Of a stretch of DNA of 10,585 nt, positions 1 through 6,488 are shown piece after piece (the stretch's first letter is position 1; each line of letters begins with the position of its first letter). This DNA is from an uncultured Erysipelotrichaceae bacterium (GTDB lineage: Bacteria > Bacillota_I > Bacilli_A > RF39 > UBA660). The notes below the pieces were generated by a model. It saw only the letters and a program-made list of their open reading frames with translations. It searched no databases and was not told the DNA's origin. The DNA lies in NCBI GenBank assembly GCA_902766875.1, contig CACXFI010000029.1, positions 1 through 10,585 on the forward strand, written 5' to 3'. The position numbers and the translations under genes are program-made.

Positions 1-16
1 CCGACTGGCTCCTCCA
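1..16 (+). tRNA. 3' end of a tRNA, probably tRNA-Cys (truncated by window edge)
   Basis: The first 16 bases read as the end of a tRNA: CCGAC would be the 3' half of a T stem, TGGCTCC the 3' strand of the acceptor stem, T the discriminator base, then an encoded CCA. An intrinsic terminator follows 10 bases later, as expected after a tRNA. A U73 discriminator is typical of tRNA-Cys and tRNA-Gly. The C at position 71 implies G2, which fits Cys and not the C2-G71 pair of tRNA-Gly. The anticodon is outside the window, so the Cys identity is inference. Confidence 0.7.
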
Positions 17-26
17 ATTTGATTAT

Positions 27-52
27 AACTCCTAATAGGAGTTTTTATTTTT
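27..52 (+). terminator. intrinsic terminator after the tRNA
   Basis: AACTCCT (27-33) and AGGAGTT (37-43) form a 7-bp stem with an AAT loop, followed by the T-rich run TTTTATTTTT. It lies between the tRNA end and the glycosyltransferase ribosome site. Only 15 bases separate it from the start codon at 68, so the downstream gene has no room for its own promoter after it. Confidence 0.8.
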
Positions 53-67
53 GTTAAGGAGATTTTT

Positions 68-1093
68 ATGAGTAAAATAAGAATAAACATGTTATCTATG
101 GCTGATTCTGTAGATGGCCAAGGAGTAGGTAGTGCATACTTAGAATTAATGAATTTATTAAAAGAAGAAGGCAAAAATGATTTTGAAATATTACTTAATA
201 AAGGTATTAATAATTGTGATATAATTCATGCTCATACCATAGAACCAAGAAATTATTTAAAACTAAAATTAAGTAAAAAACCAACTATATCATATGTTCA
301 CTTCTTACCAGATACCTTAGATGGATCTATAAAATTACCTAAATTAATTTTTAAAATATTCAAAAAATATCTAATAAGTTTTTATAAAGCAGCTGATTAT
401 TTAGTAGTAGTAAATCCCATATTCAAAAAAGATATGATAAAAGCCGGCCTAGATAAAAACAAAATTACTTATATTCCTAATTATGTTTCTAAAGAAAAAT
501 TTTATAAAAAGACAGATGAAGAAATAAAAAAAATAAGAAAAAAATATGAATTAAATCCTAATGATTTTGTAGTCTTAGGAGCAGGGCAAGTCCAAACCAG
601 AAAAGGTGTTATAGATTTTGTGGAAACTGCCCAAAAATTACCAGATATAAAATTTATATGGGCTGGAGGATTCTCTTTTGGAGCCATAACAGATGGTCAT
701 AACGAACTAAAAAAAATAATGGATAATCCACCATCAAACGTTAAATTCTTAGGTATAGTTCCTAGAGAAGAAATGAATAACTTATTTAATATATCTAATT
801 TATTATTTGTTCCTTCTTATAACGAATTATTTCCTATGACTATATTAGAAGCTGTAAGTACTGAAACTCCAATACTATTAAGAAATCTAGAATTATATGA
901 AGATATATTATTTAATAAATATTTATCTTCTGATAATAATGAAGACTTTGCTAACATTATAAAAGAATTAAAAGATAATAAAAATCTATATAAAGAACAA
1001 GTAGAAAATGCCAAATACATATCAAACTTTTATAGTAAAGATAATGTATATAAATTATGGAAAGAATTTTACACTAGTATCATGAATAAATAA
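68..1093 (+). CDS. GT4-family (GT-B fold) glycosyltransferase, probably glycolipid synthesis
   Basis: A 341-aa retaining glycosyltransferase of the GT4 type. The N-terminal half (about 1-165) opens with INMLSMADSVDGQGVGSAY, which resembles the acceptor side of LafB/CpoA-type enzymes that add a second sugar to glucosyl-diacylglycerol. The C-terminal half holds the nucleotide-sugar site: GxGQVQTRKG at 171-180 with K179 as likely phosphate ligand, and the E-x7-E motif E253/E261 (ELFPMTILE). There is no signal peptide or clear membrane helix, so a cytosolic or membrane-peripheral enzyme is expected. The start is set by AAGGAG at 56-61, six bases before the ATG. The gene sits directly behind a tRNA terminator and may depend on read-through. 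Family assignment is firm. The digalactosyl or galactosyl-glucosyl diacylglycerol role is recalled resemblance, not proven. Confidence 0.85.
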   Translation: MSKIRINMLSMADSVDGQGVGSAYLELMNLLKEEGKNDFEILLNKGINNCDIIHAHTIEPRNYLKLKLSKKPTISYVHFLPDTLDGSIKLPKLIFKIFKKYLISFYKAADYLVVVNPIFKKDMIKAGLDKNKITYIPNYVSKEKFYKKTDEEIKKIRKKYELNPNDFVVLGAGQVQTRKGVIDFVETAQKLPDIKFIWAGGFSFGAITDGHNELKKIMDNPPSNVKFLGIVPREEMNNLFNISNLLFVPSYNELFPMTILEAVSTETPILLRNLELYEDILFNKYLSSDNNEDFANIIKELKDNKNLYKEQVENAKYISNFYSKDNVYKLWKEFYTSIMNK

Positions 1094-1108
1094 AGTTATT
1101 ATATAATA

Positions 1109-1137
1109 TTGACACAGTATTTTAAACATGTTAATCT
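1109..1137 (+). promoter_or_regulatory. sigma-A promoter of the DUF4190/pilin-like gene
   Basis: A perfect TTGACA -35 (1109-1114), a 17-base spacer and TAATCT as -10 (1132-1137). The -10 is preceded by TG one base away (an extended -10 TGTTAATCT). Transcription would start near 1144, giving an untranslated leader of about 40 bases. No terminator is visible between the upstream glycosyltransferase stop and this promoter. Confidence 0.65.
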
Positions 1138-1185
1138 AATTATAGATATTATACAAATATCATAATAAAGAAAGGAGTATATTAT

Positions 1186-1743
1186 ATGGATAATCAAACA
1201 GAAAAAAAGACTAATGTACTAGCTATACTAGGATTTGTATTTTCATTTCTTGTTGCCCTAATAGGATTAATTCTATCAATTATAGGATTAAGTAAATCAA
1301 AAGAATTAAATAGCGGAAGAGGACTAAGTATTGCTGGTATTATTATTTCAGTATTAAATATGGTATTAGGATTAGTTCTAGCTATCGTAATGGTAGCATC
1401 AGTACCAACTGTATTAAATACCATAGATAAAGCTAAGGAAGCAACACTTCTAAATGAAGCAAATACCATAGAAATGTGGTTTGAAAGACAATATAGTCTA
1501 GTTAAAATAAATACTGAAGCCACAAATAGTGTATACAATAATTATGTTATGTATAATGATTATACTATAAGTGAGCAAAGATTAACAAGAGAAATAGTTG
1601 AAGAAATAAGAATTACCGATATTGATAACATAGATTATACAAATAGTACAGTAAAATTAAATAACAATAGAGTTTGTGTAAAATTAACAGCTTTTGTTAA
1701 TGACCAAAGAATAGAAAAACAAAGCACAGGTTGTAATTATTAA
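1186..1743 (+). CDS. DUF4190 membrane protein with pilin-like extracytoplasmic domain
   Basis: A 185-aa protein of two parts. Residues 11-70 form two hydrophobic helices (about 11-35 and 48-72) joined by a short polar loop, KSKELNSGRG. This is the layout of DUF4190, with the typical ending GxGLSIAGIIISV. Residues 73-105 (VPTVLNTIDKAKEATLLNEANTI) resemble the helix after the membrane segment of type IV pilin-like and pseudopilin-like proteins. The rest is polar with a beta-rich tail holding C164 and C183, which could form a disulfide outside the cell. AAAGGAG at 1171-1177 supports the ATG. The gene has its own promoter and terminator, so it is a single-gene unit. The function is unknown. The DUF4190 call is good; the pilin-like call is weaker. 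Confidence 0.8.
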   Translation: MDNQTEKKTNVLAILGFVFSFLVALIGLILSIIGLSKSKELNSGRGLSIAGIIISVLNMVLGLVLAIVMVASVPTVLNTIDKAKEATLLNEANTIEMWFERQYSLVKINTEATNSVYNNYVMYNDYTISEQRLTREIVEEIRITDIDNIDYTNSTVKLNNNRVCVKLTAFVNDQRIEKQSTGCNY

Positions 1744-1765
1744 AAACTCCAAAAGGAGTTTTTTT
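1742..1765 (+). terminator. intrinsic terminator of the DUF4190 gene
   Basis: AAAAACTCC (1742-1750) pairs with GGAGTTTTT (1755-1763) around an AAAA loop and continues into a T run to 1765. It begins inside the stop codon. The ACTCC/GGAGT core is the same as in the tRNA terminator at 27-52. Confidence 0.9.
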
Positions 1766-1767
1766 AC

Positions 1768-1796
1768 TTGCAATAATAATATTTGTATAGTATAAT
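1768..1796 (+). promoter_or_regulatory. sigma-A promoter of the permease gene
   Basis: TTGCAA (1768-1773), a 17-base spacer and a perfect TATAAT (1791-1796). It begins two bases after the preceding terminator's T run. The predicted transcript starts near 1803, leaving a leader of about 17 bases, too short for a metal riboswitch. Confidence 0.8.
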
Positions 1797-1819
1797 TAAA
1801 ACAATTTTGAGGTGATTTT

Positions 1820-2659
1820 ATGTTAGATATAATATTAGATACATTATTAGATACTTTAAAATTAATTCCTTTTTTATTTGTAGCTTTTTTAATAATAGAA
1901 TTAATAGAACATAAACTTAGTGATAAAAATAAAAATATAATTAAAAAATCAGGAAAGTATGGACCTGTAATCGGAGGATTATTAGGAGCAATACCTCAAT
2001 GTGGATTTAGCGTAATGGCCACTAATTTATATGTAACAAGAATAATCTCTATAGGTACTCTAGTAAGTATATACTTATCATGTAGTGATGAAATGTTACC
2101 AATTCTAATATCAGAAAATGCCCCATATAATATAATAATATCAATAATATTAATAAAAATATCTATAGGTATAATTAGTGGTATTATTATTGACCTAATA
2201 TATAGAAATAATAAAAATAAATTTGATTATGACATATGTGATCATGAGCATTGTCATTGTGATAAAGAAAACATTTTTAAATCAAGTCTAATTCATACTC
2301 TAAAAATAAGCCTATTTATCTTAATAATAAACTTTATATTAAACAGCTTATTCCATTATGGTGGCGAAGAATTATTATCTAATATTTTACTAAAAAATAG
2401 TATATTATCTTCATTTATGACTTGTATAATAGGTTTAATACCAAATTGTGGAGCTTCAGTACTAATAACAGAATTATATATAAATAACGTTATCACATTA
2501 GGAGCTACTATTGCAGGATTATTATCAGGAAGTGGAGTAGCAATATTAGTATTATTTAGAACTAATAATAATATTAAAGATAGTTTAAAAATACTACTTC
2601 TAGTATATGGAATAGGAGTAATAAGTGGAATCATTATAGATTTAATAATGATGTTATAA
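1820..2659 (+). CDS. two-repeat permease of the putative manganese/arsenic efflux family
   Basis: A 279-aa polytopic membrane protein that matches, from memory, the family annotated as putative manganese transporter or arsenic efflux protein. It is built from two similar halves. Each has a G-L-[LI]-G-x-I-P-[QN]-C-G-x-S-V motif (P59-C61-G62 and P208-C210-G211) and each closes with an ISGIIIDLI segment (119-127 and 268-276). Between them, residues 135-150 form a polar loop rich in His, Cys and acidic residues (DYDICDHEHCHCDKE), a plausible cytosolic metal-binding patch. The second half lacks the SCSDEMLP stretch (87-94) of the first and has a Gly/Ser sequence instead. GAGGTG at 1809-1814 supports the ATG. 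It is transcribed alone. The transport role is likely; the ion is not determined by the sequence. Confidence 0.8.
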   Translation: MLDIILDTLLDTLKLIPFLFVAFLIIELIEHKLSDKNKNIIKKSGKYGPVIGGLLGAIPQCGFSVMATNLYVTRIISIGTLVSIYLSCSDEMLPILISENAPYNIIISIILIKISIGIISGIIIDLIYRNNKNKFDYDICDHEHCHCDKENIFKSSLIHTLKISLFILIINFILNSLFHYGGEELLSNILLKNSILSSFMTCIIGLIPNCGASVLITELYINNVITLGATIAGLLSGSGVAILVLFRTNNNIKDSLKILLLVYGIGVISGIIIDLIMML

Positions 2660-2687
2660 TACTAAAGATAATCTTTAGTATTTTTTT
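2658..2687 (+). terminator. intrinsic terminator of the permease gene
   Basis: AATACTAAAGA (2658-2668) pairs perfectly with TCTTTAGTATT (2672-2682) around a TAA loop and is followed by T's through 2687. It starts within the stop codon. Its right arm occupies the place where the next gene's -35 would be. Confidence 0.9.
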
Positions 2688-2688
2688 A

Positions 2689-2697
2689 TGATATAAT
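2689..2697 (+). promoter_or_regulatory. extended -10 promoter giving an apparently leaderless transcript
   Basis: TGATATAAT is a perfect extended -10 (TG-N-TATAAT) immediately after the terminator T run. No good -35 is present 17 bases upstream, which extended -10 promoters can tolerate. The usual start about seven bases after the -10 falls at 2704, the A of the next gene's ATG. No Shine-Dalgarno sequence precedes that ATG. Confidence 0.65.
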
Positions 2698-2703
2698 ATA
2701 ATT

Positions 2704-2955
2704 ATGATGTATTACTTAATTATTATAAATATTATTAGTTTTATTATATGTTATATAGATAAAAAGAAAGCTATTAATAATGAGTACAGAATTTCTGAAC
2801 ATACCCTAATATTATTGTCTATATTAGGAGGATGTTATGGCTTTTTATTTGGTATGTATATATTTCATCATAAAACTAAAAAAATAAAATTTAAAATATT
2901 TATACCTATAATCTGTATTATATGGTTATATCTTATATGGGAAGTGTTATTATGA
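2704..2955 (+). CDS. DUF1294 family small membrane protein
   Basis: An 83-aa hydrophobic protein with the DUF1294 pattern: an N-terminal helix (about 3-17), the CYIDKKKAINNEYRISE segment, a glycine-rich helix (LLSILGGCYGFLFGMYIF, 37-54), the HHKTKK motif (55-60), and a C-terminal helix (about 64-82). The family has no assigned function. Length is typical for a complete member. Translation could start at either of two adjacent ATGs (2704 or 2707). Neither has a ribosome site, in keeping with a leaderless message. It opens a four-gene operon: its TGA stop (2953-2955) overlaps the ATG of the U32 gene. The TGA stop also shows that this genome does not read TGA as Trp. Confidence 0.8.
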   Translation: MMYYLIIINIISFIICYIDKKKAINNEYRISEHTLILLSILGGCYGFLFGMYIFHHKTKKIKFKIFIPIICIIWLYLIWEVLL

Positions 2956-5174
2956 AGAAGGTTGAATTATTAAGCCCTTGTGGTAATTATGAATGCTTAA
3001 AAGCTGCTATTCATAATGGAGCAGATGCTGTTTATTTAAGTGGAAAAAACTTTGGAGCTAGAAAATACGCCGATAATTTTACTAATGATGAAATAATAGA
3101 AGCTATTAAATATAGTCATCTATATGGAGTAAAAGTATATATAACAGTAAATATTATGATATATGAACCTGAAGTAGATAGTGTTATAGAATATTTAAAA
3201 TTCTTATATATAAATAATGTTGATGCCGTTATTATGCAAGATATAGGTATCATTAGCAAAATAAGAAAAATACTTCCAGATTTAGAAGTACATGCCAGTA
3301 CCCAATGCCATAACCATAATGATGAAGGATTACAACTATTTAAAGACTTAGGTATAACTAGAGTAGTCTTAGATAGAGAAATGTCTTTAGATGAAATAAA
3401 GAAATTAAAAACAGATATCGAATTAGAAGTATTTGTTTATGGTGCTTTATGTGTTTGTTATTCAGGTTGTTGTTTATTTAGCAGTATGAATGGTGGAAGA
3501 AGTGCCAATAGAGGGTCTTGTGTAGGCTCATGTAGACTACCATATAAGTTTATAGAAGATAATAAATATATTAAAACTACTGGAGATTATTTACTTAGTA
3601 CTAAAGAACTAAATACTATAGAACATATAAAAGAATTAATAGAATCTGGTATTGATAGCTTTAAAATAGAAGGAAGAATGAAAAGTCCATTCTATGTAGG
3701 ATTTGTTACCAAACTATATAGAACTTATATCGACAAATATTATAATAATGAAGATATGACTATAAAAGAAGAAGATATAATTAATCTAAAAAAATTATAT
3801 AATAGAGAATTTACTAAAGGATATTTATTTAATGATAATAAAATTATGAATATCAAAACACCTAATCATCAAGGAATAGAAATAGGTAAAGTAATAGATG
3901 TAAACCATAAAAAAATTACTATCAAATTAAATAGTTATCTAAGTCAAAATGATGGCATAAGATTTAAAAATAGTAATAAAGGAATGATTATAAATAAACT
4001 ATATAATAATAAAAATTTACTAGTAAATAGATGTGATAATATAGCCATTATAGATAATAAAATAGGATTAAAAGATAAAGATATAATCTTAAAAACTCTA
4101 GATTATGAACTAGAAACAAATTTATCTAAATATAACAATAAAAAAATAAATATAAACTATTATATAGAAGCTTATAAAAATAAAGAATTACTAATAACAA
4201 TAGACGATGGTATTAATAAAGTAGAATATATAGGAAATAAAGTAGAAGAATCTATTAATAGTCCTATAAGTAAAGATAAAATAATATATCAACTATCTAA
4301 ATTAGGAGATACTATCTATAAAGTTAATAATATAAGTATTAAAATGGATAATGATATATTCATAAGTATAAAACTATTAAATGATATAAGAAGATATTTA
4401 ATAGAAGAATTAAATAAAAAAAGAATAGGTAAAAATAGAAATATTATCCTAAAAGAAGATAATTATAAAATTATTAATAAAGATAATAAAATAAGAATAA
4501 ATATCTTAGTAAGAAATAAAGAACAATTAGATACTGCTATATCCCTAAATATAGATGATATCTATGTAACAGATTATAATTTATATAAAGAATATAAACA
4601 TATTTATAATAACTTATACTATAGAACTAAAAGAGTTAATGATAAAGTATTAGATTGCGATAAAGTATTAATAACTGAAATAGGGGGTATTTATAGATAT
4701 AAAAATAAAGATATAGTAAGTGATTATTATCTAAATATAGCTAATACAAATAGTATTAAATTTTTAGAAAATAATAACATAAAAAGAATAACTCTATCAG
4801 TAGAAGATAATTATAATTATTTAAATAATATAGATTTTACTAAGCATAATATAGAACTAATTATCTATGGTAGAATAGAACTAATGATTAGCAAATATTG
4901 CCCATTAAAAGAAATATATAATAATTGTAATAATTGTCCTAAAGATAAACATAATTATTATTTAGAAGATAAATTTAATAATAAATATCCAATTATTAAA
5001 GATAATTGTATAACCCATATCCTAGATCATAAAATACTTGATAAAACAAATAATATAAGCTATTATAAAAATATAGGTATTAATAATTTTAGAATAGAAT
5101 TATTTGATGAAAACAAAAAAGACATAATAAATATAGTAAGTACAATAAAAAAAGAGGTAGATAATAATGAATAG
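2952..5174 (+). CDS. U32 family protein with DUF3656-like region (RlhA/collagenase-like)
   Basis: A 740-aa U32 protein. The N-terminal barrel (about 3-300) opens with ELLSPCGNYECLKAAIHNGADAVYL-type sequence, contains STQCHNHN, and has the family cysteine signature: C167 (GALC), C174 (SGCC), C190 (RGSC) and C194 (CRLP). IEGRMKSP follows at 239-246. In family members such as E. coli RlhA, which hydroxylates a 23S rRNA cytidine, these cysteines hold an iron-sulfur cluster. A central Asn/Ile/Lys-rich region (about 305-500) matches the DUF3656 position. The C-terminal domain (about 510-730) carries a second cysteine set, C650, C659, C662 and C686. I start it at 2952, not at the upstream in-frame ATG 2922, because the conserved N-terminus begins there and GGGAAG lies just upstream. 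RNA modification is more likely than proteolysis; the substrate is unknown. Confidence 0.85.
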   Translation: MKKVELLSPCGNYECLKAAIHNGADAVYLSGKNFGARKYADNFTNDEIIEAIKYSHLYGVKVYITVNIMIYEPEVDSVIEYLKFLYINNVDAVIMQDIGIISKIRKILPDLEVHASTQCHNHNDEGLQLFKDLGITRVVLDREMSLDEIKKLKTDIELEVFVYGALCVCYSGCCLFSSMNGGRSANRGSCVGSCRLPYKFIEDNKYIKTTGDYLLSTKELNTIEHIKELIESGIDSFKIEGRMKSPFYVGFVTKLYRTYIDKYYNNEDMTIKEEDIINLKKLYNREFTKGYLFNDNKIMNIKTPNHQGIEIGKVIDVNHKKITIKLNSYLSQNDGIRFKNSNKGMIINKLYNNKNLLVNRCDNIAIIDNKIGLKDKDIILKTLDYELETNLSKYNNKKININYYIEAYKNKELLITIDDGINKVEYIGNKVEESINSPISKDKIIYQLSKLGDTIYKVNNISIKMDNDIFISIKLLNDIRRYLIEELNKKRIGKNRNIILKEDNYKIINKDNKIRINILVRNKEQLDTAISLNIDDIYVTDYNLYKEYKHIYNNLYYRTKRVNDKVLDCDKVLITEIGGIYRYKNKDIVSDYYLNIANTNSIKFLENNNIKRITLSVEDNYNYLNNIDFTKHNIELIIYGRIELMISKYCPLKEIYNNCNNCPKDKHNYYLEDKFNNKYPIIKDNCITHILDHKILDKTNNISYYKNIGINNFRIELFDENKKDIINIVSTIKKEVDNNE

Positions 5175-5595
5175 AGATAATAGTATCCATATGTTTATAG
5201 GGCCTAGAATCAAAAAGAATATGACAGTAAGTGAATTAAATAGTGCTAGATCTCTAGCTAAATATAGTATTTCTAGAGACTTTCCTAATATAGAAGAATT
5301 TGCTAAATTTACTAGCCAATTCCAAAATGAAAAAGAATTATTAAATAGTGTATACAAAAAAGGAAATGCTATTCATGATTTATGTGGTGAAGACTTAAGT
5401 ATAGATTTATGTATTCAAGCTCATGATAGCAAAAAAAATAAAGTACCAATAACTTACAAAACAAAAAAAGAACTATCAGAAAAGGCTAAAAAAGAATTAT
5501 ATAAATGGTATAATAGTAGAATGAAAAGTAAACCAAGCAAAACAAAAAACAATACTGATGATAATGGTAATGGATTATGGAGACCTACTAGATAG
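5167..5595 (+). CDS. unrecognised 142-aa protein in the U32-Xer operon
   Basis: I do not recognise this protein. It is predicted soluble, mixed-charge and largely helical, with no signal peptide or membrane helix. Residues 13-60 look like a compact helical segment (PRIKKNMTVSELNSARSLAKY followed by FPNIEEFAKFTSQF). Two cysteines (C73, C82) lie in an acidic stretch. Residues 92-125 are lysine-rich, and the last 18 residues are Asn/Asp/Gly-rich and end in LWRPTR. Its ATG overlaps the end of the U32 gene by eight bases, with AGAGGTAG upstream. Its TAG stop shares one base with the GTG start of the recombinase gene. That packing suggests translational coupling and argues for a real gene. Function is open; the basic tail would allow nucleic-acid contact, but this is speculation. 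Confidence 0.75.
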   Translation: MNRDNSIHMFIGPRIKKNMTVSELNSARSLAKYSISRDFPNIEEFAKFTSQFQNEKELLNSVYKKGNAIHDLCGEDLSIDLCIQAHDSKKNKVPITYKTKKELSEKAKKELYKWYNSRMKSKPSKTKNNTDDNGNGLWRPTR

Positions 5596-6473
5596 TGAAA
5601 TATATTAATGATTTTATAGAATACCTAAAAGTAATAAAAAAATATTCAGAACATACCATATTAAACTATAAAAAAGATATAGAAGATTTCTATTATTATA
5701 TGGATAGCAATATATTAAACATTAAACATGATGATGTAAGTGCTTATTTATCTTACTTATATGATAATAAATTAAATAGAAATAGTATCTCAAGACATCT
5801 AAGTAGCATAAGAAGCTTTTATAACTACCTAGTTCATGAAGATATAATTAAAGAAAATAAATTCAATGAAATAAACAATCCTAAAAAAAGTAATAGCCTT
5901 CCTAAATATATAAAAGATAACGACTTAGAAAAAATGTTCTTAGTATTCAATTTAGATGATAAATTAGAACAAAGAAACTCTCTAATATTAGAAATGTTAT
6001 ACGCAACAGGTATAAGAGTAAGTGAATTAGTCAATATAAAAATTAGCGATATTAATTTTTATGATAATACCATAAAAATATTAGGTAAAGGAAATAAAGA
6101 AAGAATAGTTATCTATGGTAGCTTTTGTGCTGATAGCCTAGATAGATACTTAAATGATGGAAGACTAAAATTACTAAAAGATGATACCGACTATTTATTT
6201 CTAAATAAAGATGGAAAAAAAATAACCGAAAGAAGTATTAGAAAAATATTAGATAAAATAATACAAAAAGCTAGTTTAGATATTCATATATCACCACATA
6301 TGTTAAGACACACTTTTGCTACAGACTTATTAAATAATGGAGCAGACTTAGTGAGTGTTAAAGAATTACTAGGCCATGAATCACTAAATACAACAAGTAT
6401 TTATACCCATGTATCACAGGAACAAGTAAAAAAAGTATATGAAATGACTCATCCAAGAGCCAAAGAAAAGTAG
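5595..6473 (+). CDS. XerC/XerD-type tyrosine recombinase
   Basis: A 292-aa tyrosine recombinase of standard Xer length. The N-terminal SAM-like core-binding domain covers about 1-90 (FIEYLKVIKKYSEHTILNY through SSIRSFYNYLV). The catalytic domain has all six expected residues: R141 (TGIRVSEL), K165 (GKGNKER), H235 and R238 (HMLRHTFAT), H261 (LGHES) and nucleophile Y270 (TSIYTHVS). Spacings match E. coli XerD closely. It therefore probably resolves chromosome dimers at dif during division, though XerC versus XerD cannot be told here. The start codon is GTG at 5595, overlapping the TAG of the gene before by one base. GGAG at 5579-5582 precedes it and the family N-terminus begins there. It is last in the operon, and its stop lies in the shared terminator hairpin. 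Confidence 0.93.
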   Translation: MKYINDFIEYLKVIKKYSEHTILNYKKDIEDFYYYMDSNILNIKHDDVSAYLSYLYDNKLNRNSISRHLSSIRSFYNYLVHEDIIKENKFNEINNPKKSNSLPKYIKDNDLEKMFLVFNLDDKLEQRNSLILEMLYATGIRVSELVNIKISDINFYDNTIKILGKGNKERIVIYGSFCADSLDRYLNDGRLKLLKDDTDYLFLNKDGKKITERSIRKILDKIIQKASLDIHISPHMLRHTFATDLLNNGADLVSVKELLGHESLNTTSIYTHVSQEQVKKVYEMTHPRAKEK

Positions 6474-6488
6474 GGAGACCTACTTTTT
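6466..6488. terminator. shared terminator between convergent recombinase and HAD genes
   Basis: AAAAGTAGG (6466-6474) pairs perfectly with CCTACTTTT (6479-6487) around a GAGA loop, a GNRA tetraloop on the plus strand, followed by TTTTT. On the minus strand the same hairpin is followed by a short T run (TTTTC). The recombinase stop TAG (6471-6473) lies in the left arm, and the HAD stop (6487-6489 on the minus strand) touches the right arm. It is stronger in the plus direction. Confidence 0.8.

Noticed and set aside
1094..1185. A dif site for the Xer protein in intergenic DNA
   Set aside because: I compared this and the other intergenic stretches with the B. subtilis dif pattern from memory and found no convincing 28-bp match.
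1528..1538. GTGTATAC resembling the NrtR palindrome (also near 5348)
   Set aside because: It lies in coding sequence, encodes Ser-Val-Tyr, and lacks the five-base centre of the two intergenic sites.
2922..2951. Ten-residue upstream extension of the U32 protein
   Set aside because: It lies inside the DUF1294 coding end, and the conserved U32 N-terminus and nearest ribosome site fit the ATG at 2952.
2953..2955. Possible Mollicutes-type code with TGA as Trp
   Set aside because: TGA ends the DUF1294 gene exactly where the U32 gene starts, and Trp codons in the window are TGG.
3900..4900. Asn/Ile/Lys-rich low-complexity stretch as a repeat array or CRISPR
   Set aside because: The apparent repetition comes from AT-rich codons (AAT, AAA, ATA) in the U32 gene; there is no regular unit or spacing.
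5595..6473. Recombinase as a phage or integrative element integrase
   Set aside because: Length and catalytic spacing match housekeeping Xer, it sits inside an operon with housekeeping-like genes, and no attachment repeats or cargo are seen.
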